Assembly: GCA_030037895.1 (NCBI GenBank)
Contig: JASHPW010000100.1
Span: 1-50,326 of the forward strand
DNA: 50,326 nt
Direction: 5' to 3'
DNA from: Xanthobacteraceae bacterium
GTDB taxonomy: Bacteria > Pseudomonadota > Alphaproteobacteria > Rhizobiales > Xanthobacteraceae
In this document: in pieces, positions 26,188 through 34,727 of the stretch
How positions within the stretch are numbered: the stretch's first letter is position 1
How the letters are laid out: every line of letters starts with the position of its first letter
Program-made: the position numbers and the translations under genes
The notes under the pieces: generated by a model
The model's input: only the letters and a program-made list of their open reading frames with translations
The model's database searches: none
What the model was told of the DNA's origin: nothing

Positions 26188-27831
26188 GTGAGCGGATCCG
26201 ATTCCCCGCCCAAAGGCAGCGAGCGCGCTGCGATGCGTCCGCGTGCGGAGCCGGCGCGCGCCGCGGACAAGCCGGCGCCGCGTCCGCGCGCCGGAGCGCC
26301 GGCAGCGGAGCAAGCGTCGGTCGCAGCCAAATCGGAGCGCCCGGTGGAAACGCCGCCGCGGCGCGGCGTCGGACCGGGCGCTATCATGTCCGAGCGAGCC
26401 GCGTCCGCCGCGCAAAGACCACGTTCCGGGGCGGACGGCGCGGATCAGCCGCTCAAGGGCGCGTCCGGGCGGCCGACCAACGGCGCCGGCGGCACGCCGC
26501 TCGCCGCTTCGGCGCTGCGCCCGCGTGCGCCGGCCGAACCCGCGGCCGGGCAATCCGCTGCAGCGGGTGAGCCCTATCCGCCGCTCTCGGAGCGGGCGAT
26601 CAACGGCATCGGTGCGGCGGCGACGGACTTGAAAAATCCAAAACGCATTACGCCGCGCAGTCCGCGAACGGCGCTCGAACCCGACACCGTCGAGATGCCC
26701 ACGCGCCGCTCCAAGAGCGCGCGGCATCCTTTCGTCGTCGTCGGCAACGCGATCATCAGCATCTTCGTGCTTGTGGTCATCGCGGCCGGCATCCTGCTCT
26801 TTGTCGGCCGGCAGCGGTTCGAAGCGCCGGGGCCTTTGCCGAACGACCGCATCGTCAATATCCCGCGCGGCTCCGGCATCCGCGATATCGCCGACGTGCT
26901 CGCGCATGAAGGCGTCATCGATCAGCCCTGGGTGTTCATCGGCGGCGTGCTCGTGCTCAAGGCGCGCGAAGACCTCAAGGCCGGCGAATATCAGTTCAAG
27001 GCCCATGCCAGCGTGCGCGACGTGGTCGCGACCATCGTCGAAGGCCGGGTGGTGATGCATCAATTCACCATACCGGAGGGCTTGACGTCCGAGCAGATCG
27101 TCGCGCGGCTTCTGGATGACGACGTACTCACCGGAAACATCGAAGAAATCCCGCGCGAAGGAAGCCTCCTGCCCGACACCTACAATTTCACCCGCGGCGT
27201 CACCCGCGCGCAGATGATCCAGCGCATGCAACAGGCGCAACAGCGTCTGCTCAAGGAAATCTGGGACCACCGCTCTCCCGATCTGCCGATCAAGACGCCG
27301 GATCAGCTCGTCATCCTAGCTTCGCTCGTCGAGAAGGAGACCGCCAAGCCGGAGGAGCGCACGCGCGTCGCCGCCGTGTTCGTCAACCGGCTGAAACAAA
27401 AGATGAGGCTGCAGTCCGATCCGACCATCATCTACGGGCTGGTCGGCGGCAAGGGCACGCTCGGCCGGCCGATCATGAAGAGCGAAATCGATCAGCCGAC
27501 GCCGTACAACACCTACCAGATCGACGGATTGCCGCCGGGGCCGATCGCCAATCCGGGCCGCGCCGCGCTCGAGGCCGCCGCCAATCCGGCACGGACACGC
27601 GAGCTCTATTTCGTCGCCGACGGCAATGGCGGTCACCTGTTCGCCGAGACTTATGAACAACATCAGAAGAACGTGGCGCGGCTGCGGGCGATCGAAACCG
27701 ACCAGAAGGATCAGGCACCCCTCGATGCGCAGTTGGATTCCTCGCCCGCGGCGCCGCCTGCCGCTGCGCCGCCCCCGCGGCCACGCCGCACCTCGAGCCA
27801 TCGCAACCACACCACGCAGACGACGCATTGA
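26188..27831 (+). CDS. mltG: Endolytic murein transglycosylase MltG
   Basis: MltG cleaves nascent glycan strands in the inner-membrane peptidoglycan synthesis zone. At 547 residues it is much longer than E. coli YceG (340). The first 180 residues are Pro/Ala/Arg-rich, apparently disordered and cytoplasmic. One transmembrane helix follows (about 181-206, PFVVVGNAIISIFVLVVIAA), then a LysM-like region (VNIPRGSGIRDIADVLA). The catalytic domain has Glu382 in LASLVEKETAK and the family blocks MRLQSDPTIIYG and YNTYQIDGLPPGPI. The tail is again low complexity. GTG 26188 is used; a later start after the disordered region cannot be excluded. It follows fabF and precedes yicC and gmk. Confidence 0.93.
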   Translation: MSGSDSPPKGSERAAMRPRAEPARAADKPAPRPRAGAPAAEQASVAAKSERPVETPPRRGVGPGAIMSERAASAAQRPRSGADGADQPLKGASGRPTNGAGGTPLAASALRPRAPAEPAAGQSAAAGEPYPPLSERAINGIGAAATDLKNPKRITPRSPRTALEPDTVEMPTRRSKSARHPFVVVGNAIISIFVLVVIAAGILLFVGRQRFEAPGPLPNDRIVNIPRGSGIRDIADVLAHEGVIDQPWVFIGGVLVLKAREDLKAGEYQFKAHASVRDVVATIVEGRVVMHQFTIPEGLTSEQIVARLLDDDVLTGNIEEIPREGSLLPDTYNFTRGVTRAQMIQRMQQAQQRLLKEIWDHRSPDLPIKTPDQLVILASLVEKETAKPEERTRVAAVFVNRLKQKMRLQSDPTIIYGLVGGKGTLGRPIMKSEIDQPTPYNTYQIDGLPPGPIANPGRAALEAAANPARTRELYFVADGNGGHLFAETYEQHQKNVARLRAIETDQKDQAPLDAQLDSSPAAPPAAAPPPRPRRTSSHRNHTTQTTH

Positions 27832-27930
27832 ACGGCGCCGCGGCGAGGGCGACACGTCGCCCTTGTGAGGCTGCGCCGCCGCCGCTAAGTTCGGCGCCGA
27901 TTTCGCAATTTCCGCCGGAGATCGCGTTCC

Positions 27931-28818
27931 ATGGCGCTGTCGAGCATGACCGGATTTGCTCGCGGCCATGGCGTCAGCGGCTCTTATGCCTGGGCCTGGG
28001 AAGTCAAATCGGTCAACGGCAAGGGGCTCGATCTGCGGCTTCGCCTGCCGCCCGGCTGGGACGCGATCGAGGTGCCGGTTCGCGCCCACGCGGCTGCGAG
28101 CCTCGCGCGCGGATCGATTCAAGCGAACCTGACCGTGGAGCGTACCGGCATCCTGCCGGCCGTGCGCGTGAACGCGGCGGTGCTCGAGGCGGTCTTGGCG
28201 ACGCTGCGGCAGCTCGCGCGGCGCATCGAGGCGGCGCCGCCATCGCTGGACGGCCTGTTGGCGCTCAAGGGGGTGATGGAGGTCGGCGACGCCGAGGAGC
28301 GCGAAGAGGAGCGGCGGGATGCCGAGACGGCGGTGACGGCCGGTTTCGCCGAGGTGATCGGCGCGCTCGCCGAGATGCGCCGCCACGAAGGTGCCGCGCT
28401 CGGCCGCGTGCTGGGCGCGCGGCTTGACGAGATCGCCGCCCTCGCCCAGCGCGCCGAACACGCGCCCGGTCGCCGGCCCGAGGCGATCCGCGCGCGCCTT
28501 GCCGAGCAGGTCGCAACGCTCATGTCGCAGTCCGATCGCTTCGATCCCGATCGGCTGCATCAGGAAGCGGTCCTGATCGCGACCAAGGCCGATGTGCGCG
28601 AGGAGCTTGACCGCCTTGCCGCGCATGTCGCGCAGGCGCGGCTTCTCATCGCGCAGGGCGGGCCGATCGGCCGCCGGCTCGATTTTCTCGCCCAGGAGCT
28701 CAACCGCGAGGCCAACACGCTGTGCGCCAAGGCGGGGGACGTCGAGCTCACCAATATCGGCTTGGAGCTCAAGGCCGCGGTCGAGCAATTCCGCGAGCAG
28801 GTGCAGAACGTGGAATAG
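27931..28818 (+). CDS. yicC: YicC-family endoribonuclease
   Basis: A 295-residue protein with the YicC N-terminal domain (SSMTGFARG, VKSVNGKGLDLRLRLP) and the C-terminal DUF1732 domain ending in ELTNIGLELKAAVEQFREQVQNVE. YicC proteins have been shown to be endoribonucleases in E. coli and other bacteria. Length and both domain ends match the family. The stop is three bases before the gmk ATG, so the pair is cotranscribed, which is a very conserved arrangement. Confidence 0.94.
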   Translation: MALSSMTGFARGHGVSGSYAWAWEVKSVNGKGLDLRLRLPPGWDAIEVPVRAHAAASLARGSIQANLTVERTGILPAVRVNAAVLEAVLATLRQLARRIEAAPPSLDGLLALKGVMEVGDAEEREEERRDAETAVTAGFAEVIGALAEMRRHEGAALGRVLGARLDEIAALAQRAEHAPGRRPEAIRARLAEQVATLMSQSDRFDPDRLHQEAVLIATKADVREELDRLAAHVAQARLLIAQGGPIGRRLDFLAQELNREANTLCAKAGDVELTNIGLELKAAVEQFREQVQNVE

Positions 28819-28821
28819 AGC

Positions 28822-29475
28822 ATGGCGCGCGCGAGCCGAAATCGAGAGAGAGCCGCGCGCCGCGGTCTCATGCTCGTCCTGTCCTCGCCGTCCGGAGCGG
28901 GCAAGACCACGCTGTCGCGCCTGCTGCTCAAGGCCGATCGCAACGTCGAGCTTTCGGTGTCGGTGACCACGCGTCCGCGCCGCCGCGGCGAGATCGACGG
29001 GCGGGATTATCATTTCATCGACCGGCCGCGTTTCGAGGCCATGGCGGAAGCGGGCGAGCTTCTGGAATGGGCCGAAGTTTTCGGCCATCGCTACGGCACG
29101 CCGCGCCGGCCGGTGGAGCGGGCGCTGCGGGCCGGCCGCGACGTGTTGTTCGATATCGACTGGCAGGGCACGCAGCAATTGCGCGAGAAGGTGCGCACCG
29201 ATCTCGTCAGCGTCTTCATCCTGCCGCCCACGGTCAAGGAACTGGAGCGGCGGCTCAAGCGCCGCGCGCAGGACAGTCGCGACATCATCGGGTCGCGCAT
29301 GGCCAAGGCGGCCGGCGAGATGAGCCATTGGCCGGAATACGACTATGTCATCGTCAACCGCGACGTCGACGCGGCCTTTGCCGAAGTGCGCGCCATCCTG
29401 GCCGCCGAGCGGCTCAGGCGCGAGCGGCAGACCAGCCTGTCCGCCTTCGTGCGCGCGCTGCAGGCGAAATTGTGA
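28822..29475 (+). CDS. gmk: Guanylate kinase
   Basis: Gmk phosphorylates GMP to GDP with ATP. The 217-residue product has the P-loop SSPSGAGKTTLSR near residues 18-30, the GMP-binding block SVTTRPRRRGEIDGRDYHF, and DIDWQGTQQL. The start adds about a dozen basic residues (ARASRNRERAARRG) before the core, seen in other alphaproteobacterial Gmk. It is the last gene of the fab-mltG-yicC run; 100 bases later the strand changes. Confidence 0.96.
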   Translation: MARASRNRERAARRGLMLVLSSPSGAGKTTLSRLLLKADRNVELSVSVTTRPRRRGEIDGRDYHFIDRPRFEAMAEAGELLEWAEVFGHRYGTPRRPVERALRAGRDVLFDIDWQGTQQLREKVRTDLVSVFILPPTVKELERRLKRRAQDSRDIIGSRMAKAAGEMSHWPEYDYVIVNRDVDAAFAEVRAILAAERLRRERQTSLSAFVRALQAKL

Positions 29476-29576
29476 GGCAGCCGCACCTCAGGAATGTGGA
29501 AACGAGAATTATAACCAGTCCGCCGAAATCCTGACTCGTCATTTCGGCGCGGCCGAAGGCCGCGCGCCCGGTAGCG

Positions 29577-30062
29577 TCATTGGTCTCGTTGGGAGGCCTC
29601 GACCAATGCACGCCCGATCGGCTTTGGCGCTTCGCTGCGCAACACCACACTCGTCGTGACCGAGCCATAGCGGGCGACCGCGTCCACGATCCTTTCGAGA
29701 TCTCTCGGTGACGGCACCAGAACTCTTAGGATGAAGCAATCCTCGCCGGTGACACGGTGCACCTCGATGACCTCCGGCATTCGGGCGAAAAGATCAAGAC
29801 AGGCGCGAATGTGTTCGTGCGTTGTCCGTATTCTAATGATCGCTGCCGTGCTCAGCCCGAGGGCATATGGGTCGATGCGAGCGCCGTAGCCCGTTATAAC
29901 GCCGTTTTCCTCCAGACGCCGAACGCGCTCCGACATGGCGGGCTGCGACAGTCCAATGCGGCGACCTAATTCGGACAGGGACAAGCGGCCCTCGTCTTGT
30001 AGCGCCGCGAGGATCGCATGGTCCACTTTATCGAAAGCGGTCCGTTTTAAACCCATTTGCAA
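29577..30062 (-). CDS. Lrp/AsnC-family transcriptional regulator
   Basis: A 161-residue regulator with an N-terminal winged helix-turn-helix (residues about 10-60: DHAILAALQDEGRLSLSELG, then LSQPAMSERVRRLEENGVI) and a C-terminal RAM ligand-binding domain (about 70-150, with RVTGEDCFILRVLV). It is divergent from the hydrolase gene at 30177, with about 115 bases between them, so it may regulate that gene and the downstream OsmC-family gene. The ligand is unknown. A second ATG at 30056 is an alternative start. Confidence 0.92.
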   Translation of the reverse strand: MQMGLKRTAFDKVDHAILAALQDEGRLSLSELGRRIGLSQPAMSERVRRLEENGVITGYGARIDPYALGLSTAAIIRIRTTHEHIRACLDLFARMPEVIEVHRVTGEDCFILRVLVPSPRDLERIVDAVARYGSVTTSVVLRSEAPKPIGRALVEASQRDQ

Positions 30063-30176
30063 AGAAATCCTTCAAATCATCGGCGGAAAGGGGAAGACGC
30101 CGATGACTTCCACTGTGCCGCCTTGGTTCGCGCAGCCAAAATGACTCCGCCACGTTGGCAACTCAAGGATGAGATC

Positions 30177-30725
30177 ATGAGCACCCTCGTCACCCTTCCG
30201 GGCATTGGCGGTTCTGGAGAGGCGCATTGGCAAACGATCTGGGAGAAAACCGACCCCTCCATGGTGCGCTTCCAGCCGACAGATTGGGACAAGCCTGACC
30301 TGCACGATTGGCTTGCCGCCCTCGACCGGGCCGTCGCGGCGGCGACGGAGCCGCCCATTCTGGTGGCCCATAGTCTCGCTTGCCTGCTGGTGGCGCACTG
30401 GGCGGGGCGTGGTCTTCGCTCCGAAGTTCAGGGCGCGTTCCTGGTTGCCGTTCCCGATCCGGACGGGCCGTCTTTTCCCGCGGTCGAGGCCGGCTCCTTT
30501 CGCGCGGTCCCGGACACGACGTTACCGTTCCCCGCGCTCGTCGTGGCAAGTCACGATGATCCCTATGGCTCGATCGCCTACGCGCGCCGGCGCGCCGCGG
30601 CCTGGGGCGCCGGCTTCGTGATCGCGGGCGCACTCGGGCATATGAACAGCGCGAGCGACCTTGGCGATTGGCCGGTCGGCGCTATGTTGCTGGAAGCGTT
30701 CAGGGCTGGAACGATGCGCCGGTAA
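30177..30725 (+). CDS. RBBP9/YdeN-type alpha/beta hydrolase
   Basis: A 182-residue serine hydrolase of the RBBP9/YdeN (DUF1234-like) family. The nucleophile is Ser66 in VAHSLACLLVAHW; the acid is in ASHDDPYGS near residue 125 and the His in GALGHMNSASDLGDWP near 155, all in family order. ATG 30177 is chosen: upstream in-frame codons to 30057 give a non-homologous, basic sequence. The substrate is unknown. It is divergent from an Lrp-type regulator and 71 bases before an OsmC-family gene. Confidence 0.85.
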   Translation: MSTLVTLPGIGGSGEAHWQTIWEKTDPSMVRFQPTDWDKPDLHDWLAALDRAVAAATEPPILVAHSLACLLVAHWAGRGLRSEVQGAFLVAVPDPDGPSFPAVEAGSFRAVPDTTLPFPALVVASHDDPYGSIAYARRRAAAWGAGFVIAGALGHMNSASDLGDWPVGAMLLEAFRAGTMRR

Positions 30726-30796
30726 AATCGAGGCGTCGATGATCTGGCGCTCGCTTGTCACTTCCGAAATGCATCCGCCGCCATATTGGGTATCCT

Positions 30797-31366
30797 ATGA
30801 AAGTTACCGTGTGCGAATTCCCTGACGAGCAGGTATCGAGACTGAACAACCGGAACGAGGACAAAGTGGGCGGCCGCGCGCATCGTTACGAAACGCATTT
30901 GACATGGACCGGCGGCGCAGTTGCCTCGGTGCCGTTCCGCAATCACGATCGCTCGTATAAGCTCGATGCACCCGGCAAGCCGGCGATACCGGGCTCCGCG
31001 GACAAAATGTTCCGCGGTAACGCACGGCGCTGGAATCCCGAGGATCTCCTCGTGGCGTCCCTCTCCGCCTGTCATCACCTCTGGTACATGGGTCTTTGCG
31101 CGGCGGCCGGCATCGTCGTGCTCGCCTATGAGGACGCGGCAGACGGAGAGATGGTCGAGGAGAAAGCCGGAGGAGCCGGGCAATTCGTCCGTGTTACGCT
31201 GAGGCCGCGCGTCACGCTGGCGCCCGGATCGGACCACGAGAAAGCGCTGGCCTTGCACGAAACCGCTCACAAGAACTGCTTCATTGCGCGATCCGTCAAC
31301 TTTCCCGTGGAGCACGCTCCCATCGTCGAGGTGGCCAGCGTCGCTGGTCCCCGCAAATTGGGGTGA
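30797..31366 (+). CDS. OsmC-family peroxiredoxin-like protein
   Basis: A 189-residue protein of the OsmC/Ohr superfamily, which reduces organic peroxides with a two-cysteine site. Cys92 lies in VASLSACHHLWYMG and Cys161 in HKNCFIARSVNFPVEH, both in the expected positions. The FRGNARRWNPEDLL block precedes the first Cys. ATG 30797 gives the family start; an earlier one at 30755 adds 14 residues. It may form a stress-response unit with the Lrp-type regulator and hydrolase upstream, which is inference from position. Confidence 0.87.
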   Translation: MKVTVCEFPDEQVSRLNNRNEDKVGGRAHRYETHLTWTGGAVASVPFRNHDRSYKLDAPGKPAIPGSADKMFRGNARRWNPEDLLVASLSACHHLWYMGLCAAAGIVVLAYEDAADGEMVEEKAGGAGQFVRVTLRPRVTLAPGSDHEKALALHETAHKNCFIARSVNFPVEHAPIVEVASVAGPRKLG

Positions 31367-31737
31367 CATCTGCTAAGCGGTCCACTCTACGCCGGGACAT
31401 CCGCAGCGTTGATCGGCGCTATCGAACTGGTCTCCGCAATCCTCGAGCGTAAGGCGGCGAAGGCAGAGCTGGCCCTGAAACGGGTGCGCGCCGACGCTTG
31501 GTCTCGCTGAAGCGCTCCGGGTCGCCCGCGTTTTATCGGTACGGGCTTCACGGAAGCATCATGTATTGGCACCACTGTCAGATTCCTGCGGCGCTCCTTG
31601 GCGCCCTAAAGCGGTAGAGCGGGATGACTTATCTTCGAATCGTCATCCCGCTCTCAGTTTTGTATTGTCGCGCGTCCGGACGGAAAACCGGTTCCCACTT
31701 TTCCTGGACGCGCTCTAACCTTTTATGGTTGCCCCGG
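31367..31737. other. Spacer between convergent OsmC and alcohol dehydrogenase genes
   Basis: No complete gene is seen in 371 bases. The OsmC frame continues past its stop for about 48 codons with a protein-like helical stretch (SAALIGAIELVSAILERK) up to about 31510, but there is no start, so it is probably a remnant or chance. The second half holds the double-hairpin repeat at 31617-31713. Confidence 0.5.
31617..31713. repeat. Composite double-hairpin intergenic repeat (module B + variant module A)
   Basis: Module B (31617-31653) is the GAGCGGGATGACT / GTCATCCCGCTC hairpin also seen at 8918-8954. It is followed by a variant of module A (about 31670-31713), where the core GGAAAACCGGTTCCCACTTT is kept (reverse strand) but the arms changed to GCGCGTCC / GGACGCGC. 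The order is the inverse of the copy at 8856-8954, as expected if the whole unit were flipped. It separates two convergent genes. Confidence 0.85.
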
Positions 31738-32793
31738 TCAGACCGACAGCACGGTGCGGCCGACGACGCGGCCGGCACGCAGGTCGTCGAGCGCCGCCTG
31801 CGCTTGCGCCAGCGGGCGATCGTGCGTCGGGATCGGCACGATTTGTCCCGCGCGCGCGAGGTCGAGAACTTCGCGTGCTTCGGCGAGCGTGCCGGTGAGC
31901 GAGCCTTCAATTGTCATCGCCTTGATCGCGAACATGGCGGCAGCCATCGAGAACATGCCGCCGAGGAGTCCGGTCACCACGACCTTGCCGCCGCGTGCAA
32001 GAACCCCAGTCGAGAATTGCAGCGATTTCTCGGAGCCGACGAAGTCGCATACCGCAAGCAGGCCGCCGGTTGACGCCGTCACCGCCTTGCGCGCTTGCGG
32101 ATCGGCCGGATCGTAGGCTTGCGCCGCGCCGGCCGCCAACGCCGCATTGCGTTTCTCGGCATCGATGTCGGCGACGATCGGCGGCGCGCGGAAGAGCGCG
32201 CGGGCAATGGCGAGGCCCATCATGCCGACCCCGCCCAGCCCGACGAGCAGCACCGGTCCGCGCTCGGGCCGGCCGGTGAATCGTTTGAGCGCCGAATACG
32301 CCGTCAATCCGGAGCACATCAGCGGTCCGGCAAAGGTCGGCGACAGCGGTGCGTAATCGAGGAGATAACGCGGATGCGGGACGAGCACATGGGTCGCGAA
32401 GCCGCCGTCGGCGACGATGCCGAGATGACGGGGGTCGGAGCACAGGTTTTCCTCGCCGGCGCGGCATGCGGTGCATTTGCCGCAACCGATCCACGGGTAG
32501 ACCGCGACCCGGCGGCCAATGATCGCGCCGGCAGCCTCCGCGCCGGCGCTTTCGATCACGCCGGCGATCTCGTGCCCGAGCGTGAACGGCAGCGCGCGGC
32601 CGGCGGTGACGTCGAGCCGCTTGTCGCCGCCGAGCGAAAAGTAGCCGTCCTGCAGATGCAGGTCGGAATGGCACACGCCGCAGCGCTCGACGCGCACCAG
32701 CACCTCGCTGCCGCGCGGCGCAGGGCAGTCGACGGCGGTCTCGCGCAGCGGTTGTCCGTAGGCGACGAGCGATTGGCGGCGCATTTTGCTCAT
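31738..32793 (-). CDS. Zinc-dependent alcohol dehydrogenase
   Basis: A 351-residue medium-chain dehydrogenase. Catalytic zinc ligands are in [11 protein letters not shown] and LGHEIAGVI. The structural zinc site is [15 protein letters not shown], with four cysteines, and the nucleotide-binding loop is GLGGVGMMG. Relatives use NAD and oxidise primary alcohols or reduce aldehydes; the substrate is not clear. The ATG overlaps the rsmA stop by four bases (ATGA), so translation is probably coupled to the rRNA methyltransferase gene, an unusual partner. A hairpin repeat follows the gene. Confidence 0.93.
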   Translation of the reverse strand: MSKMRRQSLVAYGQPLRETAVDCPAPRGSEVLVRVERCGVCHSDLHLQDGYFSLGGDKRLDVTAGRALPFTLGHEIAGVIESAGAEAAGAIIGRRVAVYPWIGCGKCTACRAGEENLCSDPRHLGIVADGGFATHVLVPHPRYLLDYAPLSPTFAGPLMCSGLTAYSALKRFTGRPERGPVLLVGLGGVGMMGLAIARALFRAPPIVADIDAEKRNAALAAGAAQAYDPADPQARKAVTASTGGLLAVCDFVGSEKSLQFSTGVLARGGKVVVTGLLGGMFSMAAAMFAIKAMTIEGSLTGTLAEAREVLDLARAGQIVPIPTHDRPLAQAQAALDDLRAGRVVGRTVLSV

Positions 32794-33689
32794 TGCGGCT
32801 CCTGCTGGGCAGAGTATTCGGCGCCGGCATCATGCCTGAGACCGCCGCGCGCGGCGAGGGCCCGCGCCAGCGACACGAACCCGGCGACGGGAATGTCCTC
32901 GGCGCGGGCCGTCGGATCAAGGCCTGCCGCCGCGAGCAGCTCCGAAACCTCGGGGCCGAGCGCGCGCAGGCTTTGCCGCAGCATCTTGCGCCGCTGCCCG
33001 AACGCGGCTCGGGTCGCGGTTTCAAGGAGCGCGCGGTCGCAATTAAGCGGCGCGGCGCGCGGCAGGAGCCGCACCAGCGAAGACGTGACTTTCGGCGGCG
33101 GCACGAACGCCGAGGGGTGAACGTCGAAGACGATGCGCGCTGCGCAGCGCCATTGCACCAATACCGACAGCCGTCCGTAGTTTTTCGAGCCGGGTGCGGC
33201 AACGATGCGCTCGGCGACTTCGCGCTGGAACATGAGGACGGCGGAATCGTACCAGGGCGGCCAGGGCTCGGCGCCGACCCAGGACACGAGCAGAGCGGTG
33301 GCGATATTGTAGGGCAGGTTGGCGACGATGCGCACCGGACCGCGCGGAAGGCGCGGCCGCGGATCGAAGCCGAGCGCGTCCGCCGCGACGATGTCGAGAC
33401 GGCCGGGATAGCGTCCGGCGATCTCGTTGAGCGCCGCAATCGCGCGCGCGTCGCGCTCGACCGCGAGCACGCGCGCGGCGCCGAGCGCCAGGAGCGCGCG
33501 CGTCAGCCCGCCCGGACCGGGGCCGACTTCGAACACGGTCACGCCGGCCAACTCCCCTGCCGCCCGCGCTATGCGCGCGGCGAGATTGAGATCGAGAAGA
33601 AAATTCTGTCCGAGCGATTTCTTGGCGACGAGACCATGTCGGCGAACGACCTCGCGCAACGGCGGCAGGTCGTCCGACGTGGAAATCAC
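32790..33689 (-). CDS. rsmA: 16S rRNA (adenine1518/1519-N6)-dimethyltransferase
   Basis: RsmA (KsgA) dimethylates two adenosines in helix 45 of 16S rRNA. The 299-residue product starts at GTG 33689, which overlaps the pdxA stop (GTGA). The family motifs are [11 protein letters not shown] at about 22-32, the SAM motif [15 protein letters not shown], and the catalytic [11 protein letters not shown] near residue 128. The frame stays open upstream to 34328, but that part is antisense-like shadow inside pdxA. It is flanked by pdxA and the dehydrogenase with four-base overlaps on both sides. Confidence 0.96.
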   Translation of the reverse strand: MISTSDDLPPLREVVRRHGLVAKKSLGQNFLLDLNLAARIARAAGELAGVTVFEVGPGPGGLTRALLALGAARVLAVERDARAIAALNEIAGRYPGRLDIVAADALGFDPRPRLPRGPVRIVANLPYNIATALLVSWVGAEPWPPWYDSAVLMFQREVAERIVAAPGSKNYGRLSVLVQWRCAARIVFDVHPSAFVPPPKVTSSLVRLLPRAAPLNCDRALLETATRAAFGQRRKMLRQSLRALGPEVSELLAAAGLDPTARAEDIPVAGFVSLARALAARGGLRHDAGAEYSAQQEPQ

Positions 33690-34708
33690 GACGCGGCGAG
33701 CGGCGCCGGGCTGTCCGCGAGGGCGAGCCGCGCCGCCAGACGCAGGGCGGCGACCAGGCTGGTCGCGTCGGCAAGGCCGGTCCCGGCGATGTCGAAGGCG
33801 GTGCCGTGATCGGGCGAGGTGCGCACGAAGGGAAGGCCGAGCGTGACATTGACCGCATGATCGAAAGCAAGCGTCTTGATCGGAATCAACGCCTGATCGT
33901 GATACATGCACAACGCCGCATCGTAGGTGGCGCGAGCCTGTTCGTGGAACAGGGAATCGGCCGGCAGCGGACCCCGCGCATCGATACCGTCGGCATTGAG
34001 CCGCGCGACCGCCGGCGCAACGATCGCGCGGTCTTCCTCGCCGAGCGTGCCGCCTTCGCCGGCGTGGGGGTTGAGCCCGGCGATCGCGAGCCGCGGCCGC
34101 GGAATGCGGAATCGCCGGGCAAGGTCGCGCGCGACAATGCGTCCGGTCTCGACCACGAGTTCGGTCGAAAGGCGCGCGAATATTTCCCTGAGCGGCAGAT
34201 GGATGGTCACCGGCACCACGGCGAGTTCGGGCGACCACAGCATCATCACCGGCCGCGGCGATTTGCCGGTCGCTTCCTCGACCAGCGTGGCCAGGAATTC
34301 GGTGTGGCCGGGCTCGGCAAACCCCCAATTGTAGAGCACGTTTTTCGCCACCGGATTGGTGACGACGGCGGCGGCGGCGCCGGCCATGACGTCGGCGACG
34401 GCGCGGCGGATCGAGGCGATGGCGGCCGGTGCGCTCGATCGGTCCGGGCGGCCCGGCTCGGCGCTCACCGCGAGGTCGAGAGCGACCACCGGCAGGGTGG
34501 AGGCAAACGCCGCGCCCGCCGAAATCGGCGTCACGGCGGCGATCGGCACGTCGAGGCCGAGCCGATCGGCGCGCCGGCCGAGAAAATCCGGATCGGCGAT
34601 GACGTAGAATTTCGGAACGCCGAGGTCGGCGCGTCGGTGCCAGACTGCGAGGGCAAGATCGGGGCCGATCCCGGCGGGTTCGCCGAGCGTCAATGCCAAA
34701 GGCTGCAC
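33686..34708 (-). CDS. pdxA: 4-hydroxythreonine-4-phosphate dehydrogenase
   Basis: PdxA oxidises 4-phosphohydroxy-L-threonine in the DXP-dependent pathway of vitamin B6 synthesis. The 340-residue product begins [17 protein letters not shown]. The metal-binding histidines are in the blocks [17 protein letters not shown] (near residue 275) and [10 protein letters not shown]. Length is typical (about 330-340). It lies between the surA-like gene and rsmA, the standard pdxA-rsmA pair. Confidence 0.96.
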   Translation of the reverse strand: MQPLALTLGEPAGIGPDLALAVWHRRADLGVPKFYVIADPDFLGRRADRLGLDVPIAAVTPISAGAAFASTLPVVALDLAVSAEPGRPDRSSAPAAIASIRRAVADVMAGAAAAVVTNPVAKNVLYNWGFAEPGHTEFLATLVEEATGKSPRPVMMLWSPELAVVPVTIHLPLREIFARLSTELVVETGRIVARDLARRFRIPRPRLAIAGLNPHAGEGGTLGEEDRAIVAPAVARLNADGIDARGPLPADSLFHEQARATYDAALCMYHDQALIPIKTLAFDHAVNVTLGLPFVRTSPDHGTAFDIAGTGLADATSLVAALRLAARLALADSPAPLAAS

Positions 34709-34727
34709 GGATTTTGCTTCTATTCGC

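Noticed and set aside
30758-31369. A 203-codon leftward frame exactly opposite the OsmC-family gene
   Set aside because: The rightward frame has both OsmC cysteines and the family blocks; the leftward one has no motif.
31387-31575. A 62-codon frame in the OsmC-dehydrogenase spacer
   Set aside because: Composition and lack of a ribosome-binding site give no support; the opposite strand looks more protein-like but lacks a start.
4023-31713. Palindromic repeats considered as a CRISPR array
   Set aside because: The copies are kilobases apart, perfectly palindromic and not interleaved with spacers; no cas genes are present.
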